From NCBI GenBank assembly GCA_903813345.2, contig CAIIXF020000002.1, forward strand, positions 1,030,001 to 1,094,000: 64,000 nucleotides of DNA, in the 5' to 3' direction. The notes beneath the pieces were generated by a model. That model was not told the DNA's origin, did not search any database, and saw nothing but the letters and a program-made list of their open reading frames with translations. Below are positions 45,300-56,436 of the stretch, one piece after another (the first letter of the stretch is position 1; each line of letters starts with the position of its first letter). Origin of the DNA: Owenia fusiformis (Eukaryota; Annelida; Polychaeta; Sabellida; Oweniidae). The position numbers and the translations under genes are program-made.

Positions 45300-45475
45300 C
45301 CGGTGTAAAAGAAATTATGGTCCCCTGGGGATTATGGTCCCCTTTCCTTGCGGCCCTTACCGGCCCTGACTGTGTATAAATAATAAGGAAAATAATTGTG
45401 ATTAGGCCACCATATAATTAAATCAATAGAGAGTAGGACCAAAATTTGATAGGACCACCTACCCCTTTACACCGG
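45300..45475. mobile_element. CCGGTGTAAAA mini-element, copy 2
   Basis: CCGGTGTAAAAGAAATTATG at the left and the complement, TTTACACCGG, at the right; the interior matches 39950-40070. It ends about 45 bp before the acceptor of the peptide exon. Confidence 0.75.
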
Positions 45476-45520
45476 CCTTGGGGTTGTTATCGAGGCTAAT
45501 ATGACATGAAGGCATGCTAA

Positions 45521-45529
45521 TTTTTCCAG
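45521..45529 (+). promoter_or_regulatory. Probable 3-prime splice acceptor of the peptide exon
   Basis: TTTTTCCAG directly precedes ATGCAATC. The minus-strand paralogue has CTTTTTCAG at the same place, so the acceptor is conserved together with the coding sequence. Confidence 0.6.
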
Positions 45530-45772
45530 ATGCAATCATGGTCAGTGATTTGTCTTGGAATTGCAGTTTTCCTAATTTGCAGTATCTATGAGGCGCAATC
45601 TGCTCCATTGGCAGAATCTGCAGAACATGACGACAACACTGAAGTTAGACATGTGAAAAGGTACTTTTTGATCAAGATAGATAAAACATACAACCGTTAC
45701 GTAGTAGCTAGGATTAAGAAACGGAAACCAGAATTGAAACCAGAATTTTATTTTATGGTGCAATTTTCATGA
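45530..45772 (+). CDS. Secreted-peptide precursor exon, paralogue 2 (intact)
   Basis: An 80-residue frame with ATG directly after the TTTTTCCAG acceptor. Residues 1-24 (MQSWSVICLGIAVFLIC, then SIYEAQS) form a signal peptide; cleavage is likely before APLAE. Residues about 25-42 are an acidic propiece with EHDDN. VKR at 42-44 is a dibasic processing site, followed by a basic tail beginning YFLIKIDKTYNRYVV with a second RIKKRKPELKP cluster, ending in stop at 45770-45772. There is no cysteine after the signal. The paralogue at 21027-21209 on the other strand shares the first 50 codons closely. The layout suits a processed secreted peptide; whether hormone, antimicrobial or other cannot be told. 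An upstream non-coding exon is implied but not seen. Confidence 0.65.
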   Translation: MQSWSVICLGIAVFLICSIYEAQSAPLAESAEHDDNTEVRHVKRYFLIKIDKTYNRYVVARIKKRKPELKPEFYFMVQFS

Positions 45773-45844
45773 TTAAAAACATTATATTAAATGTTACTAA
45801 CTTGCGATTGAACATTTTTATTTATTTATCTAATTATCATATAA

Positions 45845-46485
45845 TTTATATTAATCTTTTTTTATCGTATAAACTTTATTGAGGTAAAGTCAATACATTA
45901 TTGGCCACCAATCGCTATAGTGGCATTATAGGTTGGCCATCACTTACATGTGAAAAATTAAGAATAATATTTAGCTGTTAGAGGACGACTGTGCAACGAA
46001 GGGTATCCCAGGGACCAGAGGGGTTGGTGCCAAGTAGATGAGTTAAAAACAAAATAAATATATTATGGGTTCTCCAGGGCTTAGGTGAGACCTCCTTCCT
46101 ATGTCTTATTGCCATGGAGAAAATTGCTGACAATGATAAGAAGTTTACTTAGTAATGCTAAGGATAATGTCTCGTCACCATATAAGAGAAAATTAAGTTT
46201 ATCATCCATGTTTGTTAGTTGGCTGATCTAATTATAAAAGTTATTGTTGACCTCTTCCATCAGGGCATGCCTATTAATTTGGCATAAAGGACACTTGAAA
46301 AATAAATGTTTTAGTGTTTCAGGTTTTCCACAAGAACAATGAGCCGAGTATATAAAAGTAAATTGGTGTGCAAAAGGTCTTGCTTTCAAAAATAAGTCTA
46401 CACGAGCTCTGTTGAGAGTGATTTCTCGAGACCTTATTGAATCAATCAGGGACGTTGAACTGATTATTCTCTTTAGTGGAGTAAA
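45845..46485 (-). pseudogene. 3-prime fragment of a non-LTR retrotransposon with a CCHC-type tail
   Basis: On the minus strand the frame reads IDSIRSREITLNRARVDLF, then HQFTFIYSAHCSCGKPET, then LKHLFFKCPLC. Cys/His spacing of this kind closes the ORF2 of several LINE clades. Downstream come a Leu-rich stretch with stops and an end in AATAAAG-type A-rich sequence near 45845-45880. RT and endonuclease are absent. It differs from the element at 15220-20015. Confidence 0.75.
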
Positions 46486-47019
46486 TTAAGGCAATAAAAC
46501 CCTAGAATTGCACATGCTATATATATAGCACTATTTTCTGACATAAGAATCACAACTACATATATTTTTGATATCTAATGAAGTGGTGTTGAAAAGTGGC
46601 CCCATTTGATAATAACTGGCCTTGAAAATTTTGGGCATTTACATTGAGCCCCATGTTAATTTATCAATCTTCAAAAGATCCCCTGCAGTACAGTTTTAGA
46701 GAAATAAAGCCCATACACTTGGTAAAAAAGTAAAAATAATATAGAATAAAATGTTTAATATACTGCTAAATAAGTTGCATTAAGAGAGAATCGTAGAGAA
46801 TATTTTTTCCTGTATAATAGGCAGTTATTTCTTTTATTATAACGGAAAAAAATATAATACGTATTTTTAAGAATTATTTTTGATTTAATAATATTATTCG
46901 TGTATTATTTAAAGGGAACAACATATAATGCCAAATAATATAGAATAATATTCCTGTCTGGAGCAAATAATATGTTGGCATTTGCAATCAAAAACCTATT
47001 ATACGCGGATATTTTCGAG

Positions 47020-49440
47020 CCGTTAATCCCTAATTATGCAATTCCTATGAAATGAGTTTCATCCATACTGATAATTAATCTGTTTGTTAGGGTTAATGGA
47101 TTAATCTATACAGCTCTTAATTCCACAAAAATAATTTGCAGATAAGTTTTTACATACATATTTGATTGTATAATGTCCCTCGTGTTATGATTAACATTGT
47201 GTTAAAATTTTGATTCAATCAATTAATTCATTGTAAAGTTAGTTTTTGATTTTTTAATTAATTTGTTTTCCTCACATTTTTAATCCATTGTTTCTCTGTC
47301 ACAATAAGTTTATAGCAAACAACATATAAATCGATCCCCTCTTACACAGGTACAAACAACCACCTGTATTCACTTTGCAAACCGGAAAAACAGTCACGAC
47401 AGGAAACTGCTCAATATTCAATAAACACATTACGCATTTTATACAGACCCGTAGCTGAGGACCCCCTCCCCGTGGCCAACAATTCTGTCAAAATCATGTA
47501 GTTTTTCACCATTCACATACATGTATTGACATTCCAGAGCAATATAATAAGTCAAACTTTAATCCCTAATTATTCAATTTCCATGATTTGAGTTTTGTTC
47601 ACACTGATAAATAATCTGTTTGTTTGAGTTAATGGATTAATTTCCACAGCCAATGGTTCTAATTTCAACTGAAAAATAAATTGCAAATTAAGTTTTTCAT
47701 ATTTATTTGATTGTATAATGTCCCTTATGTTATGATTAACATTGTGTTAAAATTTGGATTTAATTGATTGACTCAACGGAAAGTTAATTTTTAATCAATG
47801 GGTTTCCTCACAGTTTTACTCTATTGGGTTTCCTCACAATTTAACTCAATTGTTTTTCTGTCAAATTAAGTTTACAACAAACAACACTTAAAGCCCCCTC
47901 TTACACAGACACAAATACCTTTAATCACTTCACAAACAACACAAAACATTTATGACATGAAGCTGCTATAAATCAATACATTACGAATTTGGTATAGGTC
48001 CATGGCCAGGGAGGGGGGGGGGGGGTTCAAGTAAATCCCCCCCCCCCTTGCCAAAAATCTTTCAAAATCGTACATTTTTTTTACCAATCTGAGCACTGTT
48101 AAATGATTTCGGGCCAAAATGATCAATTGTGACCTCTTGGTTTGTTTTGAAAATTGATCACCTGGGCTAAAACTTATTCCGAGCCTGTATTATATTGGAT
48201 GTACATGTATTGCTCCGATTTTTTCTGGCGAATCGCTGATAATAAATAAGAAAGGTATATTAGGTTAACTGATACAAGTGGTGTTAAGCCATGCTAAACG
48301 AAAATTAAAACGTGTATTCTCTCACATTTCACAATTCATGCGTTTTCTGTTATCCATATATCTGAGATATAAACTGGGCATATAAACAACAGATTAGTCC
48401 ATGATGTAAGACATTTGTTTCTACTACAATTGGAACATTTTAATTAAAGCTGGTTTTAATTAATTTTTTGTTTTCCATTTCCAAATGTATATTCGGTATG
48501 TTTAGTTGTTTGATAATGAAAATAAAGAAGCGGGCAAATTTTACATTTATTCCTAACGTTTCATCTGACATAGCGATGATTACGCTTTGAGCAAATTGGT
48601 GCATGGTAGAACAAACTGATGTAAATAACATGTTGACATACAGTACATGTATGTCAGAGCAATATGATAAGTAAAACTTTAATCCCCAATTATTCAATTT
48701 CTTTAATATGAGTTTTGTTAACACTGAAAGCTAGTCCGTTTGTTAGAGGCGATGGATTAATTTCCTACAGCCAACAGTTCTAAGTTCCACAAAAAAATAA
48801 TTAAAAAACCAATCAATGGGTTTCCTCACATTTTTACTCCATTGTTTCTCTGCCATATAAAGTTAACAACAAACAACATTTAAGGGCCACTCTTACACAG
48901 GCACAAACAACCACCCGTATTCACTCTGCCAACCACAAAAATAGTCTTGACACAGAACTGCTCAAATTTTAGCTAAAAACATTACGCATTTTATACAGGC
49001 CCGTACCTAACGAGTAACGATCCCCTCCCCTTGGCCAACAATTCTTTCAAAATCATGAAGATTTTCACCATTCACTTACATGTACATGTATTGATGACAG
49101 AGCAATATAAGTAATACTTTAATCTCTAAGTTTTTTCAATTTCTATGAAATGAGTTTTGTTCACTGATAACTAATCCGATTGTTAGAGTTAATCCGTTTG
49201 TTAGAGTGAATGGATTAATATCTAGAGCCGATTGTTTTATTTTCCACAAAAATAATAATTTGCAAATTAAGTTTTTCATATTTGTTTTATTGTATAAAAT
49301 CCCTCTTTCTATGATTAACATTGTGTTAAAATTTGGATTGAATCGATTAACTCATTGGAAAGTTAATTATTTGATTTTTAATTGATGACTTTTTCACATT
49401 TTTACTCCATTGTTAACATAAATTTAAAACAAGTTAAATT
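47020..49440 (+). repeat. About 540-bp tandem repeat, four units with an interruption
   Basis: Units begin near 47023, 47563, 48678 and 49118 with TTTAATCCCTAATTATTCAA-like sequence and carry GTTAATGGATTAAT, TGATTAACATTGTGTTAAAA, ACTCCATTGTTTCTCTGTCA and CTTACACAGGCACAAACAAC. The third unit is shortened, and about 48060-48650 is unrelated sequence between the second and third. A strong G run then C run lies at 48010-48049. Non-coding. Confidence 0.75.
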
Positions 49441-49677
49441 TCTTTCTTCTAAACATTTATTTGTAAATATTTTTCAAATAGAACAGTCAAAATAAAATAT
49501 GTGTGACAGGTGTAAGTAATAGAGATGAGAAGGCCAGTAGAACAGTTAATCCTATTAACTGCCATGATGTGCATTCTTTGTTTTGTTTGGTTAAGTAATT
49601 AACCAGATGGATTGTACATCAAGTTGGACGAGAATAATCGAGTATAATATTTTTTAGAACCCAAATAATACAATATA

Positions 49678-50288
49678 CAGGGTGTCAAATAAGTCCCGTC
49701 CCCCCTGCTACAGCTAAAGCCTTAACAGACAGTACCTAGTGTGATATACCATTGGAAAGATCATCCAAAGTTATGTTAACTCACCAACTCTCAAGTATTT
49801 TGGATCAAATTTACCTATATTTTTATGATGTCTTTTATAGTTTACGTGCCCTCCTTTAAGTAGCTTTTTTGCGTCAAAATGACAAGGATATGACCTCAGA
49901 AATACGTCAAAAAGTTGATCTTTTTCGCATTCCACTTGTTACAAAATGGTTTTCAGCACTTTCCTTGCCCCTCTATTTTCTACACATCTAACCCTATCCA
50001 GAAATTGGTTAAATTCATTGCCATAAACATATTTAGTCATCTTTTGGTCCCTTGACCTTTCTTATACCCGATTCTTAAAATCCTGCCAAATATGCCAAAT
50101 TGCCATGTTTCTAGGCATATGGTCACCTCAATTGATACAATGTAAAAATTTGTGAGATTGATTGACATGCGTCAGATATATGCCAATCAACGTAACTTTG
50201 GAAGACCTTTCCAATGATATATCACACTTGGTACCAAATATCTTGGTTTTGGCTGTAGAGGGGGGGACGGGACTTATTTGACACCCTG
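49678..50288. mobile_element. 611-bp mariner-like MITE
   Basis: CAGGGTGTCAAATAAGTCCC at the left and its complement at the right, inside TIRs of about 100 bp that also share GTGTGATATA and CCAAAGTTA. TA flanks both ends (49676-49677 and 50289-50290). The interior has no transposase. Inserted into AT-rich sequence within the 7.2-kb structure. Confidence 0.9.
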
Positions 50289-50739
50289 TAATTTGATATA
50301 TTCTGCTTAGATTGGAAAATACTAGAAAATAATATTTTTTAGAATAGAAAAAATCTAAATAGACTGCAATCATCAGTTTGGATTGATAAATATGACCAAA
50401 TAATATTTTAGAAAGACAGAATAAATATAAATTGGCGCAAATAATTCTAAAAAAAGAATATTATACCGGGAATAAAACATTCTGCTACATTTCCTTATTG
50501 AGATAATCGGATTTGGTAAATGTTTATATGTACCAATAATATATTTGGATCTTACTTATTTCTAATTATATTATATTAATCCCTATATAATGTAGTATAT
50601 TATGCTGATTATATTTTTTTCCTTCATAATATAATATAATAATTACAATACTGAATGGAAATACTGTATTATTACGCATCTTTTTACACAAATATCCGAA
50701 AATAAAACATCTTTTTATATATTATTTTATCGATTTCAC

Positions 50740-52045
50740 CAAGTGATATTCCCAGGATGTTACAATAACATGATTATCTTCAAAATAAGAAGGGTTAAAT
50801 TTTTTCTTTTACCTAGTTCCAAAGATATTTGCGTTTGAGTTTTAGAACTTCCCCATTGGCTGCCATTATAAATGGCTATCAATATGGCTTTACTAAAGTG
50901 TCCTTTTCTCAAAAATTCCACAGTGAAATTTTCTAATATTACAGATTCCTATAGTTAATATATTGATTTTAAAAAAATCAAACAGGTACATTTCTGAAAA
51001 TATCTTATTTTTTATATATTTAGCTGTTAAAAACTATAAAAGACCTGTATTGAGCCGAATGTTAATTTATCAATCTTTCAAAGACCCTGTGCAGAACAGT
51101 TTTAGACTAATAATGCCCATTCTCCTACTATGTTACAATAACATGATTATCTTCAAAATAAGAAGGGCAAATTCTTTTCTTTTACCTACTTCCAAAGATA
51201 TTTACATTTGAATTTTGGAAATTCCCCATTGGCTGCCATTATAAAAGGCTATAAATATGGCCTTACTAAAGTGTCCTTAAAAACAATAAAGAACCTATAT
51301 TGAAGCCAATGTTAATTTATCAATCTTTCAAAGACCCTGTGCAGAACAGTTTTAGACTAATAATGCCCATTCTCATACTATGTTACAATAACATGATTAT
51401 CTTCAAAAAAGGAAGGGCTAATTTTTTTTCTTTTACCTAGACTCCATTTCACTGTTTTATTGCGTCAGTGAGTAGAACCCCAAAAATAAGAAATTGGGAG
51501 ACCATTGTGCAATAATATATGGAAAAGTATATTCATAATGTACATGAATGACATTTGTATATTTCAGATTTTTTAGTTTTTTGTGCAATAAGCCTGTGCC
51601 CTCTTGTAATTTGAAGAATTTCGGCCATGTTAATCTTAGTGAAAATAACATGGCAGAGAAGCATCCAAATATAAGAGGCCACACACTTTATGAGCCAAAC
51701 TAGAAGCAATCCAAGATATACACATGTCATTCATATACAATAGGAATACATTTTTCCTTATATTATTGCAAAATGATATTTTGATTTCTTATTTTTTTTA
51801 GCTTTTACTGACGCAATTAAACAGTGAAATGGACTCTAGTTCCAAAGATATTTGCGATTGAATTTTTGAAAATCCCTATTGGTTGCCATTATAAACCGCT
51901 ATCAATATGGTTTAACTATAATAGAGTGTCTTCTCAAAGAATCCACTGTGGAATTTTCTAATATTGTAGATATCTATAGTTAATATATTTTTTTTTAAAT
52001 CAAACAGCTACTTTTCTAAAAAATTCTTATTTTTAGAATATTTAG
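50740..52045 (+). repeat. Left repeat array (forward units)
   Basis: Three units of a 310-380-bp sequence start near 50745, 51120 and 51400, anchored by ATGTTACAATAACATGATTA, ACCTAGTTCCAAAGATATTT, CCCCATTGGCTGCCATTATA and TACTAAAGTGTCC. The second unit has an internal deletion; the third is split by the 395-bp element at 51441. Confidence 0.85.
51441..51835. mobile_element. 395-bp long-TIR MITE with CTAG target duplication
   Basis: ACTCCATTTCACTGTTTTAT at the left, complement AGTCCATTTCACTGTTTAAT at the right; homology continues for about 130 bp per arm (ATAAGAAAT, GCAATAATAT, ATGAATGACAT). CTAG occurs at 51437-51440 and 51836-51839, while other array units show the unfilled ACCTAGTTCC. No coding capacity. 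Confidence 0.92.
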
Positions 52046-52149
52046 TCATTAAGTTAAAGATTGATTTAACATGGCGCATAATATAGGTTTTTATAGTTAA
52101 TAACAGCTAATTATATAAATGAAAGTAAAACAATTCAGAAATCTACCTG

Positions 52150-53560
52150 CGTTTTAAAGAAAACAATAGAAATGTACAATATTAGAAAATTCCATAGTGG
52201 ACTTTTTGAGAAAAGACGCTTTACTTAAGCCAAATTGATACCGTTTATAATGGCAGCTAATGGGTTTTTTCCAAAATGCAAACGTCAATATCTTTGGAAA
52301 TAGGTCAAAGAAAAAATTTAATCCTTCATATTTTGAAGATAATCGTGTTATTGTAACATCCTAGGAATAAGGGCTTCATCGCTTTTGAACTGCTCTGTTG
52401 GGGGTCTTTTGAAGATTGATAATCTAACATGGGGCCCAATATGTTTTTTGTAGTTTTTAACGGCTAGATATATTTAAAATAAGAATTTTTCAGAAATGTG
52501 CCTGTCTGATTTTTTTTAATTAATATATTAACTGTAGAAATGTACAATATTAAAAATTCCACAGTGGACGTTTTGCGAAAAGGAGACTTCAGTAAAGTCA
52601 TAATGATAGCAGTTTATAATGGCATCCAATTGGGATTTCCAATATTTCAACGCCAATATCTTTGGAACTTAGTTGTTTTGGATAAAGTCATGTTATTGCA
52701 ACATCCTTGGAATATGGCTCCATCACTTTTGAACTGCTCTACAGGGGGAGTTTTTAACAGCTGAATATATTAAAAATAAGAATTTATCAGAAATGTGCCC
52801 GTTTGATTTTTTTAAATCAATATAATATATATATATATATATTAACTCTACTATCGAAATATACGATACTAGAAAATTCCATGGTGGACTTTCTGAGAAA
52901 TGGACACTTTAGTAAAGCTATTAATTGATATCCGTTTATAATGGCAGCCAATGGGGAATTTCGAAAATTCAAAAGCAAATATCTTTGGAACTAGGTAAAG
53001 AGAAGTCATATCTTTGGAACTAGGTAAAAGAAAAAATTTAACCCTTATTATTTTGAAGATAATCATGTTATTGTAACGTATTAGGAGAATTGGCATAATT
53101 ACTCTAAAACTGTCCTGTATGGGGTCTTTTGAAGATTGGTAAATTAACATGGGGCTCAATATAGGTTTTTATAGTTTTTAACAGCTAAATATATAAAAAA
53201 TAAGAAATTTTCAGAAATGTACCTGTTTGATTTCTTTAAAATCAATATATTATCTATAGAAATCTGCAATATTAGAAAATTTCACCGTAGAATTTTTGAG
53301 AAAAGGACACTTAAGTAAAGCCATATTGATAGACATTTATAATGGCAGCCAATGGGGAATTTCCAAAATTCAAACTCAAATATCTTTGGAACTAGGTAAA
53401 AGAAAAAATTTAACCCTACTTATTTTGAAGATAATTATGCTACTGTAACTTCCTGGGAATATGGGCTTTATTTCTCTAAAACTGTACTGCAGGGGATCTT
53501 TTGAAGATTGATAAATTAACATGGGGCTCAATGTAAATGTCCAAAATTTTCAAGGCCTGT
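52150..53560 (-). repeat. Right repeat array (inverted units)
   Basis: Four units of the same sequence as 50740-52045 but reverse-complemented, anchored by TATAATGGCAGCCAATGGGG near 52250, 52615, 52935 and 53338 and by TTTTGAAGATAATCATGTTA. The last runs into the right inverted terminus. A TATATATA run lies at about 52825-52842. Confidence 0.85.
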
Positions 53561-53675
53561 TATAATCAAATGGGGCCACTTTTCAACACCACTTCGTTAT
53601 ATATCAAAAATATATGTGTTAATAATACTTATGTCAAAAAATGATGCTATATATATAGCATGTGCAATTGAACAC

Positions 53676-55165
53676 TTATCTGACTCCACTACTTGGGCAG
53701 AACGTGTTTATTACATTCTTTTTTTTGAACGATGGTAGGGAGAATTTTAAAGCATATTCTAAAAGAGGTTTAGGTAATTTGTTCCACAGTGATATTGCAT
53801 TAGGAATAGGGGATTTAATAAATTGGGCAGTTGACCTTATAGGAATTTGGTATACCTCTGTATTGCTTGTTCTTCTGGTAGCTGGATTTTTGAAGTCTTC
53901 AAATATTGAAGATACATAAGAGGGTACCTGGTTTCTGATTACTTTGTACATAAAGTTAAGAATGTGTTGTTTCCTCCTTTGGGATAGTGTGCACCAGTTT
54001 AAGGCCCCCATAACTTTACCTGTATCAGGGCCATGGAGACACCCAGACCAAAATAATGCAGCTTGAGAATGTAACTTGCTAGGGATATTGATCAGTGCTT
54101 GAGTTGATGAATGATAAAGAATGTCTGCATAATCAAAATAAGGCCTAATGAATGAGTATACCCTAGATGCTTATGAAAAGTATTCCTTTTAATTTCCTCA
54201 TTTCCAAGCTTGGCTAAAGGTGGCGGAGTAGGAAATACACAGCGCTGGCTTTGAAAGATGACTTCCTCTGTTTTTTTGGCCTTGAAATCTAGTTTCCATT
54301 TTTGAGACCAGTTAGTTATGATATTAAGATCACGACTGATTGTATGTATGGCAGGATTAGATGGATCAAAGGAATAATATAGTGATGTGTCATCAGCGTA
54401 GATAAACGCCTTTCCCAAAAGATCATCGGGTCATTTATATAAATCAAAAATAAAATAGGACCTAGGATAGATCCCTGAGGGATGCCGCAGTTGATATAGT
54501 TTGCAGAAGAAGTATCCAATGATTGACCACATACATTTACGTTGACTTTACGATCTGATAAATATGATTTGAGAATTTGATAAAATTGGCTTTCAATGCC
54601 ATATGCTTTCAATTTTGCAAGCATCAGCTTATGAGGAGCACGATCAAAAGCAGAGCTAATGTCTAAATATATTGCACGTACTGCTTTATGATCTTTGATA
54701 TTTGCATGAAGAAAGTGATTTATTGCCAGTCGCTGGAATTCAGTGTTATGCCCTTCAAGAAACGCAGATTGGAATTCAAAAATTAGATTTTGCTTTAAGG
54801 CGGGCATTTAGTCTTGTTGCCACAACACGTGCAAAGACCTTTGATAAAATATTTAAATATTTAGAAGAGTTATGGGTCGATAATTCCCTATGTCAGTTTT
54901 ATCGCCTTTATTTTTAAACATAGGACAGATACTGCCCATTTTCCATATGTCGGGGAAGGTTTAAATTTCATTGAGAATAAGTTTGTTAATAAGCTTAGAA
55001 AGTGGTAGAGATATAGTATGCACAGTCAATTGTAACATTTTTATTGTGATCTCATCAGGGTCACAAGCTTTATTTGCATCAAGTTTGAATATTATTTTCA
55101 TAACCTCTTCTTGGGAGGTTCTCAAGTTATCAATTTTGTTATGACAGCATTGAGTTTAGTAATGG
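53676..55165 (-). pseudogene. CR1/Jockey-type reverse transcriptase, frameshifted
   Basis: Minus-strand order: DANKACDPDEITIKML and [20 protein letters not shown], then [10 protein letters not shown] near 54870-55085; FEFQSAFLEGHN, IYLDISSAFDRAPHKLML and GIPQGSILGPILF (54424-54807); frame change near 54420; FIYADDTSLYYSF and WKLDFKAKKTEEVIF (54092-54418); and a C-terminus with NAISLWNKLPKPLLEYALKF (53676-54011). These are the successive RT blocks of CR1/L2/Jockey elements. Endonuclease and a 3-prime tail are missing. Its downstream end lies 7 bp from the outer edge of the 7.2-kb structure. Confidence 0.9.
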
Positions 55166-56436
55166 TATTTACTTAAAAAATGTTCTAAAAAAGCATTTCC
55201 CTTATCTTTACAGCAGATTTTTTTTATTTGCCCCGGGGACCTCGAATTCCGGCTACTATGGCAACAGTTTCTTAAATAATATTTCTGTTATACCAAATAT
55301 TTTTTGATAGATTATATAGAGAAATATTATGAGAACTTTATGATATATCCTCGTAGGTATGTAAATATTAGGTCAAATGTAGCTGAACAATATTGTGTTA
55401 CCTGCTCCCTAATTATGCGTCTAAAGATTTTCATACCATGCACTAAAACATCCATAAAAGATTCAGAACAATCCGTGTGATGTTTTTTCCTGAAACCTGT
55501 ACACAACACTTCATAACCAAGATTTTCGGGTGAAAAATCCATAAATGGCCAACAAAAATGGGAAACTGATTTACATTTTGCCGACTTTTTACGAAATTAT
55601 CTCACAAACTACTGTTAACAGGGACATTGGTTTTCGTTACAGGCCACTGGAAAATATTATTTATTTCCTTTATTAAACTACTCCATAACATGCACTACTA
55701 AAAAAACTACTAAATGCACGAGGTGAACTAGCGCAAATGTTAGAGACCGCTTTTCTTTGTTTTGCAGATGTCAAACTGGATGCAAAAAGATGATACAGAT
55801 GAAGTCCAACAGTGATAACTCGGGAAGAGAAAACTGACATTTTTCGATTCCAATAAGCCATTATCGTCTTATTATAAGCCAACAATATTTGACAAAATAA
55901 ATGTACAACGTTGATATATTTTATTCTGTTTTCCTTTTAAATCTTGGAACACTGTGGCTAGTCGGAATATGTTGATGCGGTCATGTACATGTAATGTATC
56001 GTAGGTGCTCGCGTACATTATAGGGAATTGGGTCTTTGCAAAAATATAACAGCAAATCGAGGTTAGTGATTTCAGAGTTCCAATTCTCAACCATTAATGC
56101 CATATCCGGGATCCACCTCAAAACGTGCCAGATGAAAAAATTGTGAGTTCATTGCCAATTTATTATACCATTCCTACATCATTCAGCATCTCAAGTGTTA
56201 AAACTTGAAATTTCGAAATTAATGACTTGTACTTTTCAGCAAAGCCCAGAAAGTTTTTCTTAGGTTTTTTACAAGTATAACCTTGACAGCTTGATCACTA
56301 AAATATGGTGTCTTGATTTGAACACGCCCTGCTATATCTAATAAGCTGGGATACATAAACCCCATATGCTCGGTTAAGTGGAATATTGCTATTGAAAGTA
56401 TCTAATTCACCTATAACAATCCAACAATTCTTGTTT
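55166..56436. repeat. Spacer and lead-in shared with 38-39 kb
   Basis: 55360-55470 is a diverged relative of 62490-62600 (TAGGTCAAATGTAGCTG, TTTTCATACCATGCA). 55980-56436 matches 38335-38450 plus 39117-39440 without the intervening 665 bp. No gene is seen. Confidence 0.6.

Larger units (their letters stand above)
46506..53669. mobile_element. 7.2-kb structure bounded by about 210-bp inverted repeats
   Basis: 46506-46715 and 53459-53669 are inverted copies. Both start AATTGCACATGCTATATATA from the outside and run through AAAAGTGGCCCCATTTGAT, ATGTTAATTTATCAATCTTC and CAGTACAGTTTTAGAGAAAT. The ends contain the self-complementary TGCTATATATATAGCA. The interior holds a 540-bp tandem array, a mariner-like MITE, and repeat arrays in opposite orientations either side of about 52100. 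No transposase was found. It may be a large non-autonomous TIR element or an inverted satellite-like cluster. Confidence 0.65.

Noticed and set aside
50128-50373. Minus-strand 81-residue frame
   Set aside because: It overlaps the TIR of the 611-bp MITE and has no motif support.
46660-53540. CRISPR-like regular repeats
   Set aside because: Repeats are 300-540 bp, in two orientations, without unique spacers of constant size; they are eukaryotic tandem and inverted repeats.
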